This document shows, in pieces, positions 1 to 7,352 of a DNA stretch of 64,000 nt. This DNA is from QHXW01 sp035297145. Lineage in GTDB: Bacteria; Acidobacteriota; Terriglobia; Bryobacterales; Bryobacteraceae. A program made the translations under genes and the position numbers. The notes below the pieces were generated by a model, which was not told where the DNA came from, searched no databases, and saw only the letters and a program-made list of their open reading frames with translations. The stretch lies in NCBI GenBank assembly GCA_035297145.1, contig DATGZN010000093.1:1-64000 (forward strand), written 5' to 3'. Positions within the stretch are counted from its first letter, which is position 1. Every line of letters begins with the position of its first letter.

Positions 1-1
1 G

Positions 2-220
2 ACCGCACGCGATGGCGAAAAGCCGATCAACGCGAGTGGCGGCCTGAAATCCAAGGGCCATCCCGTGGGCGCCACCGGCGTGGCGCAGCTCTGCGACATC
101 GTGGCCCAGATTCGCTGCGAAGCCGGCGACATGCAGCTCAAGCGGCACTCGCTCGGCCTGGCGCAAAATCTTGGTGGTTCCGGCGCGTCGTGCGTCGTGA
201 GCATTCTGGGGAATGTATGA
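2..220 (+). CDS. Thiolase (SCP-x type), C-terminal part, cut by window edge
   Basis: Only the last 72 codons are present; the gene enters from the left edge. The frame beginning at base 2 reads SGGLKSKGHPVGATGVAQ near the start and ends GGSGASCVVSILGNV. The first stretch is the conserved thiolase motif around the catalytic histidine (GHPxGATG). The second is the usual GGxGA glycine loop near the C-terminus. The NPSGG-like form is typical of SCP-x or acetyl-CoA acetyltransferase-like thiolases that pair with DUF35 OB-fold proteins. The stop overlaps the start of the next gene by ATGA, and the next gene is such an OB-fold protein, which supports a two-subunit enzyme. Substrate cannot be told. 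Confidence 0.9.
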   Translation, partial: TARDGEKPINASGGLKSKGHPVGATGVAQLCDIVAQIRCEAGDMQLKRHSLGLAQNLGGSGASCVVSILGNV

Positions 221-423
221 CCGGCACCGTCTACACCGATACTGTCGTGCATCTTGCGCCTGAAGCTTTTGCCGCCGACGTCCCCTATCAGGTCGTGATC
301 GTGACCCTCGAAAACGGTTCACGCACGACGGGCCGCGTTGTGGGCGATCGTGTAACCATCGACGATCGCGTCGAGCAGGTTGAAACACGCGACGGCGTCC
401 CGTTCTTCCGCAAACTCCCATGA
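217..423 (+). CDS. Short OB-fold protein (DUF35-like), thiolase partner
   Basis: This 68-residue protein starts at the ATG that overlaps the thiolase stop (ATGA at 217-220). A longer reading from 190 would only re-read thiolase codons. The body, with PYQVVIVTLENGSRTTGRVVG and the end GVPFFRKL, resembles the C-terminal OB-fold half of DUF35 acyl-CoA-associated proteins. Full members carry an N-terminal zinc ribbon with four cysteines; this one has none, so it is an OB-fold-only version. By family knowledge such proteins form complexes with SCP-x-like thiolases and help bind the CoA substrate. It overlaps the next gene by ATGA, so the three genes are probably translated together. Confidence 0.7.
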   Translation: MTGTVYTDTVVHLAPEAFAADVPYQVVIVTLENGSRTTGRVVGDRVTIDDRVEQVETRDGVPFFRKLP

Positions 424-1598
424 AACTAGCAGAGCGAATGAGTCGCATCGGCGTGGAATCCGCCTTCGAGGTGTTGGTGCGCGCGAGAGAGCTCGAGCGC
501 CAGGGCCGGCACGTGATTCATCTTGAAATCGGCGAGCCCGATTTCCCTACGCCGGCCCACATCATCGCCGCGGCCAAGCAGGCCCTCGATGAAGGCTACA
601 CGCATTACGGTCCCACCCAGGGCCAGCCCGAGTTGCGCGAGAGCATTGCGCGCTATATTTCGCGCACCCGCGGCATCCGCGTCGGCCCCGAGCACGTTTC
701 CATCGTGCCCGGCGGCAAGCCCATCATCTTTTTCCCCATGCTCGCGCTCATCGAGGCGGGCGATGAAGTGATCTATCCCAACCCCGGATTTCCCATCTAC
801 GAATCCATGATCCGCTTCTCCGGCGGCGTGCCTGTGCCGATTCCGCTGGTCGAGGAACGCGGCTTCTCCTTCGATCTCGACACCCTGCGCAAACGCCTTT
901 CGCCCAAAACCAAGCTGCTCATCCTCAACTCGCCGCAGAATCCGACCGGTGGGCTGATCCCGCCCGAGGACATGCACGCCATCGCCGATCTGGTGCGTGA
1001 CCGCGACCTGATGGTGCTCTCCGACGAAATCTACTCGCGCATCTACTACGCGAGCGAGGCGCCGGTATCCATTGCGAGCCTGCCCGGCATGCTGGAGAAG
1101 ACCATCATCCTCGACGGCTTTTCCAAAACGTATGCCATGACCGGCTGGCGCATGGGCTACGGCGTGATGCCCGAGTGGCTGGTGGAAGCGGTCACCAAGC
1201 TGATGGTGAATTCCAACTCCTGTACCGCCAGCTTCACGCAGCGCGCCGGCCTCGCCGCCATCGATGGCCCGCAGCAGGCCGTGGACGCGATGGTCGCGGA
1301 ATTCCGCCGCCGCCGCGACGCCTTCTGCGCCGGCCTCAATCAGGTGCCCGGCTTCCGCTGTGCGCTCCCCGGCGGCGCGTTCTACGCTTTCGCCAACATT
1401 ACCGGCACCGGCATGAAGTCGAAGGAGCTTGCGGATCATCTGCTCTACGACGCCGGCGTCTCCTGCCTCAGCGGCGCCGCCTTCGGCGAGTACGGCGAAG
1501 GCTACATCCGCTTCAGCTACGCGAACTCATATGAGAACCTGATGGATGCCGTCGAGCGCATCAAAGCGGCCGTGGCGAATCGGGCGGCGGCCGTCTAG
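420..1598 (+). CDS. Class I/II pyridoxal-phosphate aminotransferase (aspartate aminotransferase family)
   Basis: The 392-residue protein has the full fold-type I aminotransferase pattern: GEPDFPTP near residue 37, YGPTQGQPELRE, NSPQNPTGG, SDEIYSRIYY, and the PLP-lysine motif SKTYAMTGWRMGY with the Schiff-base lysine at residue 236. The C-terminal GYIRFSYANS holds the arginine that binds the substrate carboxylate. Length is normal for the AspC/AAT subgroup. Amino-acid specificity cannot be read reliably. The start overlaps the preceding OB-fold gene by ATGA, so it is probably co-expressed with the thiolase pair. That may place it in degradation of an amino acid or a derived acyl-CoA, which is inference. 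Confidence 0.92.
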   Translation: MKLAERMSRIGVESAFEVLVRARELERQGRHVIHLEIGEPDFPTPAHIIAAAKQALDEGYTHYGPTQGQPELRESIARYISRTRGIRVGPEHVSIVPGGKPIIFFPMLALIEAGDEVIYPNPGFPIYESMIRFSGGVPVPIPLVEERGFSFDLDTLRKRLSPKTKLLILNSPQNPTGGLIPPEDMHAIADLVRDRDLMVLSDEIYSRIYYASEAPVSIASLPGMLEKTIILDGFSKTYAMTGWRMGYGVMPEWLVEAVTKLMVNSNSCTASFTQRAGLAAIDGPQQAVDAMVAEFRRRRDAFCAGLNQVPGFRCALPGGAFYAFANITGTGMKSKELADHLLYDAGVSCLSGAAFGEYGEGYIRFSYANSYENLMDAVERIKAAVANRAAAV

Positions 1599-1987
1599 AG
1601 TTTCAGCAGATGGTAGCCGTCGTGGTCCGTCGGTAGCTTGGTGATTTCTTCCAGTGAAAGCTTCCGAACGATCCTACCCCGTCGGAGAACCTCAAATCGC
1701 TTGGCTGTCACGGGGTTGACTGCGCGGTTAAGGGGGATCGGTCCGACCATAGCTCTACAACCACCAAATAGGGCCGGGACATCGATCGTTACTCTGCCCT
1801 CACCGTCAAATCGGTATTCTTTCGCACTCGGGAATGACAGGCGAACCATGTAGTTGTCTGTGGACTTGTCAACGATCCTCAGCCGTTGCTGCGAGGGTAA
1901 GGTTCTGGGAAGTAGCACGAACGCGCAGCCGTCCAATGCCAGTGCTAGCCACAAAACAAGAACAAGACCGGCAAATCTCCGGGCCAT
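1595..1987 (-). CDS. Small putative lipoprotein, unknown function
   Basis: A 130-residue protein begins with two arginines and a hydrophobic stretch followed by LALDGC, a plausible lipobox with Cys21 as the acylated residue. The rest is hydrophilic with alternating beta-like segments and no motif I recognise. It would be exported and anchored to a membrane. It lies 10 bp downstream of another exported unknown protein on the same strand, so the two probably form an operon. Its stop overlaps the aminotransferase stop by 4 bp in convergent orientation. Confidence 0.65.
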   Translation of the reverse strand: MARRFAGLVLVLWLALALDGCAFVLLPRTLPSQQRLRIVDKSTDNYMVRLSFPSAKEYRFDGEGRVTIDVPALFGGCRAMVGPIPLNRAVNPVTAKRFEVLRRGRIVRKLSLEEITKLPTDHDGYHLLKL

Positions 1988-1997
1988 CCAGCCTCCC

Positions 1998-2672
1998 TCA
2001 CCGCTGCAGCGCCAGCGTAGCCTTCCCCGCCGCGCCGCTGTAAATCAGCTCCACGGAATTGATGCCCTTCTCCTTGCCTCGATATTGAAAAAAAAGCAAT
2101 CCAGCCTGAGGAAGAGTTCGGTTTCCCAACGGCAGCGCAGCCTTTTGCGTGTGCTGCTGCATTGCGCGCTGTAGCTCGATGGGAACATGGATCACCACCG
2201 GCGTGTTGCTGGAATCCTGACCACCACCCGTACCGATGCTGGTCTTCGATTCCTTTGCCTTTTCCGCATCCGGCGACACCCATGTGGGATCTTTCAGAGA
2301 GGAAAACACCACCACGTAAGACAGGCCGGGCACAGGCGCCTTCTTCCCGTTGACGCGGAGGGAAAAGTCGTCCAGGGAAATCTGCGTGCGCGCTCCCGGC
2401 GGGCCGAATAGCGCTACTTCGACAACTACAAAGTCTTCCGTATTCAGCGTCTGCTCTTCCGTCGGGACGGAGTGCCCATCGAATTCCGCGGCTATCGTCA
2501 CCTCGCCCGCCTTGGCTTGAGACTGATAATCGGTCGGCGCCGCTCTGGGCGGGAGCCCCTGGGCTTCATTGGGTCGCGCGTCTTTCGTTGGCGTGGCTTG
2601 TTCCTGCGCGCACAGGCAGAGGGTTGCGGCCAAAACCACGGCGATGGCGCTCAGAACATGAGAGAGTCGCAT
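1998..2672 (-). CDS. Secreted protein of unknown function
   Basis: The 224-residue reading starts at the ATG at 2672; a GTG three codons upstream is an alternative. The N-terminus is a signal peptide (MRLSHVLSAIAVVLAATLCLC, probably cut before AQEQ). The mature part has a low-complexity linker rich in Ala, Pro and Thr. A beta-rich region follows with QISLDDFSLRVNGKK and VVVFSSLKDPTW, and the sequence ends ATLALQR. I recognise no named domain. Proteins of this make-up, with a signal peptide and a single beta domain, are frequent in Acidobacteria. It precedes the small lipoprotein gene by 10 bp. Confidence 0.65.
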   Translation of the reverse strand: MRLSHVLSAIAVVLAATLCLCAQEQATPTKDARPNEAQGLPPRAAPTDYQSQAKAGEVTIAAEFDGHSVPTEEQTLNTEDFVVVEVALFGPPGARTQISLDDFSLRVNGKKAPVPGLSYVVVFSSLKDPTWVSPDAEKAKESKTSIGTGGGQDSSNTPVVIHVPIELQRAMQQHTQKAALPLGNRTLPQAGLLFFQYRGKEKGINSVELIYSGAAGKATLALQR

Positions 2673-2854
2673 TCCTCCCACAAGTTATCACAGCCGCCGA
2701 ACGCAAGTCGGCACTGTGCTGCCGCCGCCCGCAGAGTCCCTGCTTTCACAGTTCTCCGCCAGCCTCTACCCTGCGGCTCGTGCACGTCCCCGTGGCACTC
2801 GGCGTGCCCTCAACTTTCCTCCCGTAACCGGCGTCTAACTGGAGGAGATCATTC

Positions 2855-4345
2855 ATGCGATTACGCGCCACTGTTCTCTGCTCTCTCATCGCAGCCGTGT
2901 GTTTGGCCGCCGACCCCGCGCTCACCGTTTACAACCAGCAGTTCGCCGTCGTCCGCGAGACCATTCCGCTTGACTTGAAACAAGGTCTCAACCAAATCCA
3001 ATTCACCGGGACGACCGCGCAACTGGAGCCCGAATCCGTCATGCTGCGTGACCCCAGCGGCCAGCGCTTGCTCCGCATCCTCGAACAGAATTATCGCGCC
3101 GACCCGGTTTCGCTCGAAGCGCTGATGAGACGCTACGAGGGCCAGACTATCGAATTCCAGGTCCACAACGGCGACCGTATCGAAACCGTCTCCGGCAAAA
3201 TTGTGCGGGCCGAGGCCGTGGCGCCGGCTCAGTGGTTCAACCAGCCTTCGCCCTACGGCCAGCAGCAACCGGGCGTCGCGCAACCCATCATCGAGGTTGC
3301 GGGCAAACTGCGATTCGATCTGCCCGGTACACCGCTATTCCCCGGTCTCGGCGCCGGCATGATCCTCCAGCCCACGCTCGATTGGACCATCGAGACCGAC
3401 CACGCCGGCCTCGTGAATGCCGAGCTGGCCTACGTGACCGGCGGATTCAACTGGAACGCCGATTACAATTTCGTGCAAGGCGACGCCAACAAGCTCGACA
3501 TCATCGGCTGGGTCACGCTGGAAAATCGCAGCGGAAAGGAATTTGAAAATGCTCGCGTGAAACTCATGGCTGGCGACGTGAATAAGCTTCAGCCGCCCGG
3601 GTTCGGCGGTCCGCGGGCGATGATGATGGGGTCGGCGGGCATGGCCGTGCAGGAAATGTCCGGCCCCCAGGTAGTCGAAAAAACCTTCGACGAATACCAT
3701 CTCTACACGCTCCAGCGCCCAATCACCATTCACGGTAGCGAGTCAAAACAGGTGGAATTCGTGCGCGCGAACAACGTGAAGGCCGAGGTCCTCTACGTTT
3801 ACGACGGCGCGAAAATCGACGCTGGCCGCTACCAGGGTTGGCAGGCGGAAGCCATCCGGCAGGACGCCAGTTACGGCACGCTCTCCAATCGAAAGGTCTG
3901 GGTGATGCGCGAGTTCCTGAATTCCGACGCCAACCACCTGGGCATGCCGTTGCCCAAGGGACGCATTCGTTTCTATCGCCGCGATACCGACGGGCGCCTG
4001 GAGTTCACCGGCGAGGATGCCATCGACCACACCGCGAAAGACGAAAAGATCCGCGTGTTCACCGGCTCAGCCTTCGACCTCACCGGAGAGCGCAAGCGCA
4101 CCGTCTTCCATAACGACATGGGCCGCCAGATGATGGACGAAGGTTTCGAGATCAAAGTGCGCAACCACAAGAAGGAGGCCGCCGAAGTCCGCGTCGTCGA
4201 GCACCTCTATCGCTGGAGCACCTGGGATATCACCACCAGCTCCATGCCGTTCAACAAGACAGACGCCCAGACCATCGAGTTCCGGGTATCCCTGCAACCG
4301 GACGAAGAAAAGACCGTCACCTACATCGCCCATTACACCTGGTGA
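2855..4345 (+). CDS. DUF4139 domain-containing secreted protein
   Basis: A GGAGGAG ribosome binding site at 2841-2847 sits 7 bp before the ATG. The 496-residue protein has a signal peptide (about residues 1-19, ending CLAAD). A beta-rich N-terminal region follows with ALTVYNQQFAVVRETIPLDLKQG. The large C-terminal DUF4139 region contains GGFNWNADYNFV, a long middle section with WVMREFLNSDANHLGMPLPKGRIRFYRRD, and the end VSLQPDEEKTVTYIAHYTW. DUF4139 proteins are exported, and their biochemical role is not established. The gene appears to stand alone between a minus-strand unit and a repeat-containing gap. Confidence 0.85.
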   Translation: MRLRATVLCSLIAAVCLAADPALTVYNQQFAVVRETIPLDLKQGLNQIQFTGTTAQLEPESVMLRDPSGQRLLRILEQNYRADPVSLEALMRRYEGQTIEFQVHNGDRIETVSGKIVRAEAVAPAQWFNQPSPYGQQQPGVAQPIIEVAGKLRFDLPGTPLFPGLGAGMILQPTLDWTIETDHAGLVNAELAYVTGGFNWNADYNFVQGDANKLDIIGWVTLENRSGKEFENARVKLMAGDVNKLQPPGFGGPRAMMMGSAGMAVQEMSGPQVVEKTFDEYHLYTLQRPITIHGSESKQVEFVRANNVKAEVLYVYDGAKIDAGRYQGWQAEAIRQDASYGTLSNRKVWVMREFLNSDANHLGMPLPKGRIRFYRRDTDGRLEFTGEDAIDHTAKDEKIRVFTGSAFDLTGERKRTVFHNDMGRQMMDEGFEIKVRNHKKEAAEVRVVEHLYRWSTWDITTSSMPFNKTDAQTIEFRVSLQPDEEKTVTYIAHYTW

Positions 4346-4375
4346 ACGGGGCTTGTAATCCAGGTCGCACACACC

Positions 4376-4470
4376 GCAATTCGGGGACTGGCTTCGAAAT
4401 TCCGGCGAAAGCAATCATGGAAAACGGTCGGCGCCCCGATTCGGAATTTCGTTGCCTGTACCCGAATTGC
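4376..4470. repeat. REPIN/MITE-like element, copy 1
   Basis: The 95-bp segment starts GCAATTCGGGGACTGGCTTC and ends in an imperfect reverse complement of the same sequence (TTGCCTGTACCCGAATTGC). The two arms are about 28 bp each (CAATTCGGG...CGAAATTCC against GGAATTTCG...CCCGAATTG) and flank a spacer of about 40 bp. A second copy lies inverted at 60527-60620. The two match at nearly every arm position and differ mainly in the spacer. The layout resembles a REPIN or small MITE. It fills most of the 300-bp gap between the DUF4139 gene and the nuclease-like gene; no credible ORF lies in that gap. Confidence 0.85.
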
Positions 4471-4646
4471 CTACACCGGCTCTTCGAGATCCTCCGCTGC
4501 GCTCTCATTTTCATCCGTGCCGGCGGCCCGCCAACATGGCCCTTTACTCACCCGGTGGCGACAGCCTTGTAATCAAGTTGTATTCCCTCGCGTGGCATCA
4601 TAGATGCCGGCCCGCCGGGCCGAGATCCACTTCCAAGGAGCTACCT

Positions 4647-5717
4647 TTGAAGAAAAAAGCTACCGCCTTGCTCTGCGCACAATTGCTGGCGATCCAGAGT
4701 CTCATCGGCTGGGGCATTCGCGGCCACACCCTTGCCAACCTCGCCGCCGTCGAGACCATCCCGCTAAGCGGTCCAGTGTTCCTCAAAGCGCAGAAAGGCT
4801 ACATCGGGCACCTCGGCACCATTCCCGACACTTGGCGCAGCCCTTCCGAGCCATTCCTGCGCATTTCCGAAGACGCGAATCATAGTTGGTATACCGAGGG
4901 TTTCGACTTTATTCCTGACCCGCCCCGCTCGCGGACCGAGTTCATCCTGCGTGTGCACGACGAATACCTGCGGGTGAGCAAGTCCGATCCGGACCGCGCC
5001 AAGCTGCTCAACATCCGTTACACAGGCCTCCAGGCGTATTCGATCATGGAGGGCTATGAGCGCATGAAAGCCGGTATGCGCCTCTACCGCCACGTGGCCG
5101 AGCCCGATCCGCAAAGTTTTGGGAATATCGCGAAGCTCTATGCGGCCATCTCGCCGGTCTTCCAAGACCCCTCCCAGGTGAAGCAGATGCTCCTGACCGA
5201 CATCGCCTTCTACATGGGCTGGACCGGCCACTATGCCGCCGACGCCGCTATGCCGCTCCACGACTCCATCCACCACGACGGCTGGTCCGGCGACAATCCC
5301 AAGGGATATACACGCGATCCGAATATTCATAGCCGGTTTGAATCCGAATACGTCGACCTGATCGCGACGGGCGAGGCGGACGTGCTTCAGTACGTTCCGA
5401 AAGATGCGCGCTATCTGGACGACCCATGGCAGGCGGTGCTCCAACACTCACTCGATTCGCGCAACTTCGTGGAAGACGTGTATCGCATCGATCTACGCGG
5501 CGGCTTCAAGAACAAAGACGACAAAGAGGCGCGCGAGTTGGTCTACAAACGCATCGCTGCCGGCGCCGCTTTCCTGCGCGATCTGGCCTACACTGCATGG
5601 ATTGACAGCGCGAAGCCCGTGCCGCTGGTGAAGCCCGATGATCAGCCACAAAATCCCGACAACCCGCGTTACAATCCTGCGGCCGGATCCGCGCCCGCGC
5701 CAGAGCGTAGCCGCTAA
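4647..5717 (+). CDS. Zinc-dependent S1/P1-nuclease- or phospholipase-C-like secreted enzyme
   Basis: I chose the TTG at 4647 because an AAGGAG site ends 6 bp upstream and because it gives a signal peptide (KKK followed by a hydrophobic stretch). Cleavage after Gly21 would leave Trp22 as the first mature residue with His27 five residues on, exactly the W1/H6 zinc-ligand arrangement of the S1/P1 fold. Further candidate ligands are the Asp of GTIPDTWR, the His of EDANHSWYT, and GHYAADAAMPLHDS (HxxxDxxxxxH pattern). Together these suggest a trinuclear zinc centre acting on phosphodiester bonds outside the cytoplasm. The Pro-rich tail is probably disordered. Nuclease and phospholipase C readings cannot be separated from sequence alone. 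Confidence 0.72.
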   Translation: MKKKATALLCAQLLAIQSLIGWGIRGHTLANLAAVETIPLSGPVFLKAQKGYIGHLGTIPDTWRSPSEPFLRISEDANHSWYTEGFDFIPDPPRSRTEFILRVHDEYLRVSKSDPDRAKLLNIRYTGLQAYSIMEGYERMKAGMRLYRHVAEPDPQSFGNIAKLYAAISPVFQDPSQVKQMLLTDIAFYMGWTGHYAADAAMPLHDSIHHDGWSGDNPKGYTRDPNIHSRFESEYVDLIATGEADVLQYVPKDARYLDDPWQAVLQHSLDSRNFVEDVYRIDLRGGFKNKDDKEARELVYKRIAAGAAFLRDLAYTAWIDSAKPVPLVKPDDQPQNPDNPRYNPAAGSAPAPERSR

Positions 5718-5983
5718 TGTAGATCCACGATCGTCGCTCCCCATCCCCCCGCTTCGGCCGGCGCATCGCGGAACGATTCCACGAATTCCGTCCGTGCCAG
5801 GACTCCGCGCACGATCTCGCGTTGCACCCCGATTCCGCGCCCATGGACGATCCGCAGCGCGCGAAACCCCAGCTTGTGCGCTTCTTCGAGATAGGCTTCC
5901 ACCACCGCCTTCACATCGCGCGGCGGAACTGTGTGCAAATCGAAAACGTCGGTAATAGGAATCCGAACCGGCTCGTCGCTCAC
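5714..5983 (-). CDS. Smr-domain protein
   Basis: This 89-residue protein is almost entirely a Smr (small MutS-related) domain: DLHTVPPRDVKAVVEAYLEEA, then the signature VHGRGIGVQRE, then a short C-terminal strand. Stand-alone Smr domains can be endonucleases acting on branched DNA or on RNA; the specific role here is unknown. It is translationally coupled to the upstream Uma2 gene by an ATGA overlap (5980-5983). Its stop overlaps the stop of the nuclease-like gene by 4 bp on the opposite strand. Confidence 0.88.
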   Translation of the reverse strand: MSDEPVRIPITDVFDLHTVPPRDVKAVVEAYLEEAHKLGFRALRIVHGRGIGVQREIVRGVLARTEFVESFRDAPAEAGGWGATIVDLH

Positions 5984-6480
5984 TCGAAGACGTCGGACTT
6001 CTGAATCGTTAGATCGAACTCGGGCAATTCGAGCGTGGGCACCTCGCGAAGACCGGCATCGTCATACACGGAGAAGCCTTGGGACGACGGTTCCAACAGC
6101 CAGACATGCTTGATCCCCCAACGCCAGTATTCGTCCAGTTTCTTGTGAATTTCAGAGTAGCGATCACCTGGAGAAACGATCTCCATGGCAATGTGCGGGG
6201 GAACGGAAGGAATCTCTTCGGTCGGCTTTTCGAGAAACACCACTACATCCGCGACGCGAATTCTGCTCGGCGCCAGGCGCATATGCAACCCGGGACGCAC
6301 CTGGAAGGAAAATTCGGCGCGCCGGATCCCGAAATACGCGATCAGATTCGCTTGTGCACTGCTGTGTGCAACGCCGGCAGTACTTCGGTCCACGAGCTCG
6401 CCGTCCAGATACTCCGGCCCCGAACCTTCGAAGCTCATTCGCAGGTATTCCTCGACGGGCACCAGCGCCTTCGTGCTCAT
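5980..6480 (-). CDS. Uma2-family putative restriction-endonuclease-like protein
   Basis: The 166-residue protein fits the Uma2 (DUF820) family, a PD-(D/E)XK fold. It has the N-terminal PVEEYLRM and EYLDGELVDRS, then the presumed active-site Asp in RVADVVVFLE, the Glu in HIAMEIVSPGDRYSEIHKKLDEY and the following lysine pair. The C-terminal half contains KHVWLLEPSSQGFSVY. The in vivo role of this very common family is not settled. It is followed by the Smr gene with a 4-bp overlap, and a terminator hairpin lies just upstream, so the Uma2-Smr pair looks like its own unit. Confidence 0.88.
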   Translation of the reverse strand: MSTKALVPVEEYLRMSFEGSGPEYLDGELVDRSTAGVAHSSAQANLIAYFGIRRAEFSFQVRPGLHMRLAPSRIRVADVVVFLEKPTEEIPSVPPHIAMEIVSPGDRYSEIHKKLDEYWRWGIKHVWLLEPSSQGFSVYDDAGLREVPTLELPEFDLTIQKSDVFE

Positions 6481-6508
6481 GGTTCTATTCTAGACCTCCA
6501 AAAACACA

Positions 6509-6542
6509 AAAAGCCCGATCTGGGAGTCCAGACCGGGCTTTC
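6509..6542 (-). terminator. Intrinsic terminator after the DUF465 gene
   Basis: On the plus strand AAAAGCCCGATCTGG and CCAGACCGGGCTTT form a long stem with a GAGT loop and one mismatch. Read on the minus strand the hairpin is followed by a T-rich run (CTTTTTGTGTTTTT). It lies about 27 bp beyond the stop of the DUF465 gene and just before the Uma2 start, so it separates those two units. Confidence 0.8.
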
Positions 6543-6568
6543 CCCAATTCAGTTCAGCGCACCTGATG

Positions 6569-6805
6569 TCAGGCCACGTTCCGAGTCCGGTAGCGGCTCA
6601 GGCGTTCCTCAATCAGATCCTTGGCGTGAAGTTTCAGCTTCTTCAGCCGGACTTCTTCTATCTGTTCCTGATCGGACAGATGCGGCCTCGACCCCAGATC
6701 CTCCAACTTATGGGCATAGTCGGAGTGTTGCTCCACCAGGTGTCGAAAATCCTCATCCGTCTGCATCAGGTGCGCTTTCAGCTCTTCTTGTGCGTTTCGA
6801 TCCAT
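6569..6805 (-). CDS. DUF465 (YdcH-like) small protein
   Basis: The protein is 78 residues from the ATG at 6805. I prefer this over an upstream codon because DUF465 proteins start just before a segment like ELKAHLMQTDEDFRHL, and because GAGGAGGA lies about 9 bp upstream. The remaining sequence (LSDQEQIEEVRLKKLKLHAKD) is the typical charged coiled coil that folds as a helical hairpin. The function of the family is unknown. It looks monocistronic, with a strong terminator behind it. Confidence 0.88.
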   Translation of the reverse strand: MDRNAQEELKAHLMQTDEDFRHLVEQHSDYAHKLEDLGSRPHLSDQEQIEEVRLKKLKLHAKDLIEERLSRYRTRNVA

Positions 6806-6935
6806 CCAGGCATTCCTCCTCGAGTGAGGTTGCCGCGCCGAGTCGATCAACTCGATTTAAGGCTCGGTGGGTAATCTGCACTTATTCGGTTTTGAAAGAA
6901 ACGGCGGGCGCTTCCAGGCCCGTCTAACTCAGACC

Positions 6936-7352
6936 TTAACATGAATGAAACTTCATGACAATAGCGGATTCCACCGGCTGACTATAGTAATCCTGACGGA
7001 CTCCGGCCGTCTCAAATCCCAGTGAATGGTAGAGCTTACGAGCAGCGATGTTGGATTGGCGAACCTCCAGGAAAACCGTCCCCGGATTTTCCCCGATCAA
7101 CTCGCGGATCAGACTGCGGCCAATGCCACGCTGGCGGAAGGGTGGATCCACCGCGACGTTCAAGATTTCGATCTCGTCCGCAGCAGTGCACCGTGCCACG
7201 GCAAACCCAGCCAGACGGCCGTCCACGGTCGCCACCAGGCACTCATGCGTCAGGTAGTCCGCCGGCTTCCATTGCGCCGCCTGGCCCGATGCTGCCTGAA
7301 TGCGCCAGATCTCGTCGAGATCGGCTTCGGTCGCGGGCCGCAGCGAATGCAT
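6936..7352 (-). CDS. rimI: RimI-like GNAT N-acetyltransferase
   Basis: Starting at the ATG at 7352 gives 138 residues beginning MHSLRPATEADLDEIWRIQ, the usual start of a GNAT domain. A much longer open frame upstream is only a shadow of the next gene. The acetyl-CoA-binding motif is VDPPFRQRGIGRSLI, followed by VFLEVRQSNIAARKLYHSLGFETAGVRQDYY. This matches ribosomal-protein-S18-alanine acetyltransferases, though RimI naming by similarity is only moderately secure. The start overlaps the stop of the upstream mutarotase-like gene by one base (TAATG), so the two are coupled. Confidence 0.8.
   Translation of the reverse strand: MHSLRPATEADLDEIWRIQAASGQAAQWKPADYLTHECLVATVDGRLAGFAVARCTAADEIEILNVAVDPPFRQRGIGRSLIRELIGENPGTVFLEVRQSNIAARKLYHSLGFETAGVRQDYYSQPVESAIVMKFHSC

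Noticed and set aside
426..1439. 337-codon open frame antisense to the aminotransferase
   Set aside because: It is a high-GC shadow. The plus-strand frame has all aminotransferase motifs; the antisense product has none.
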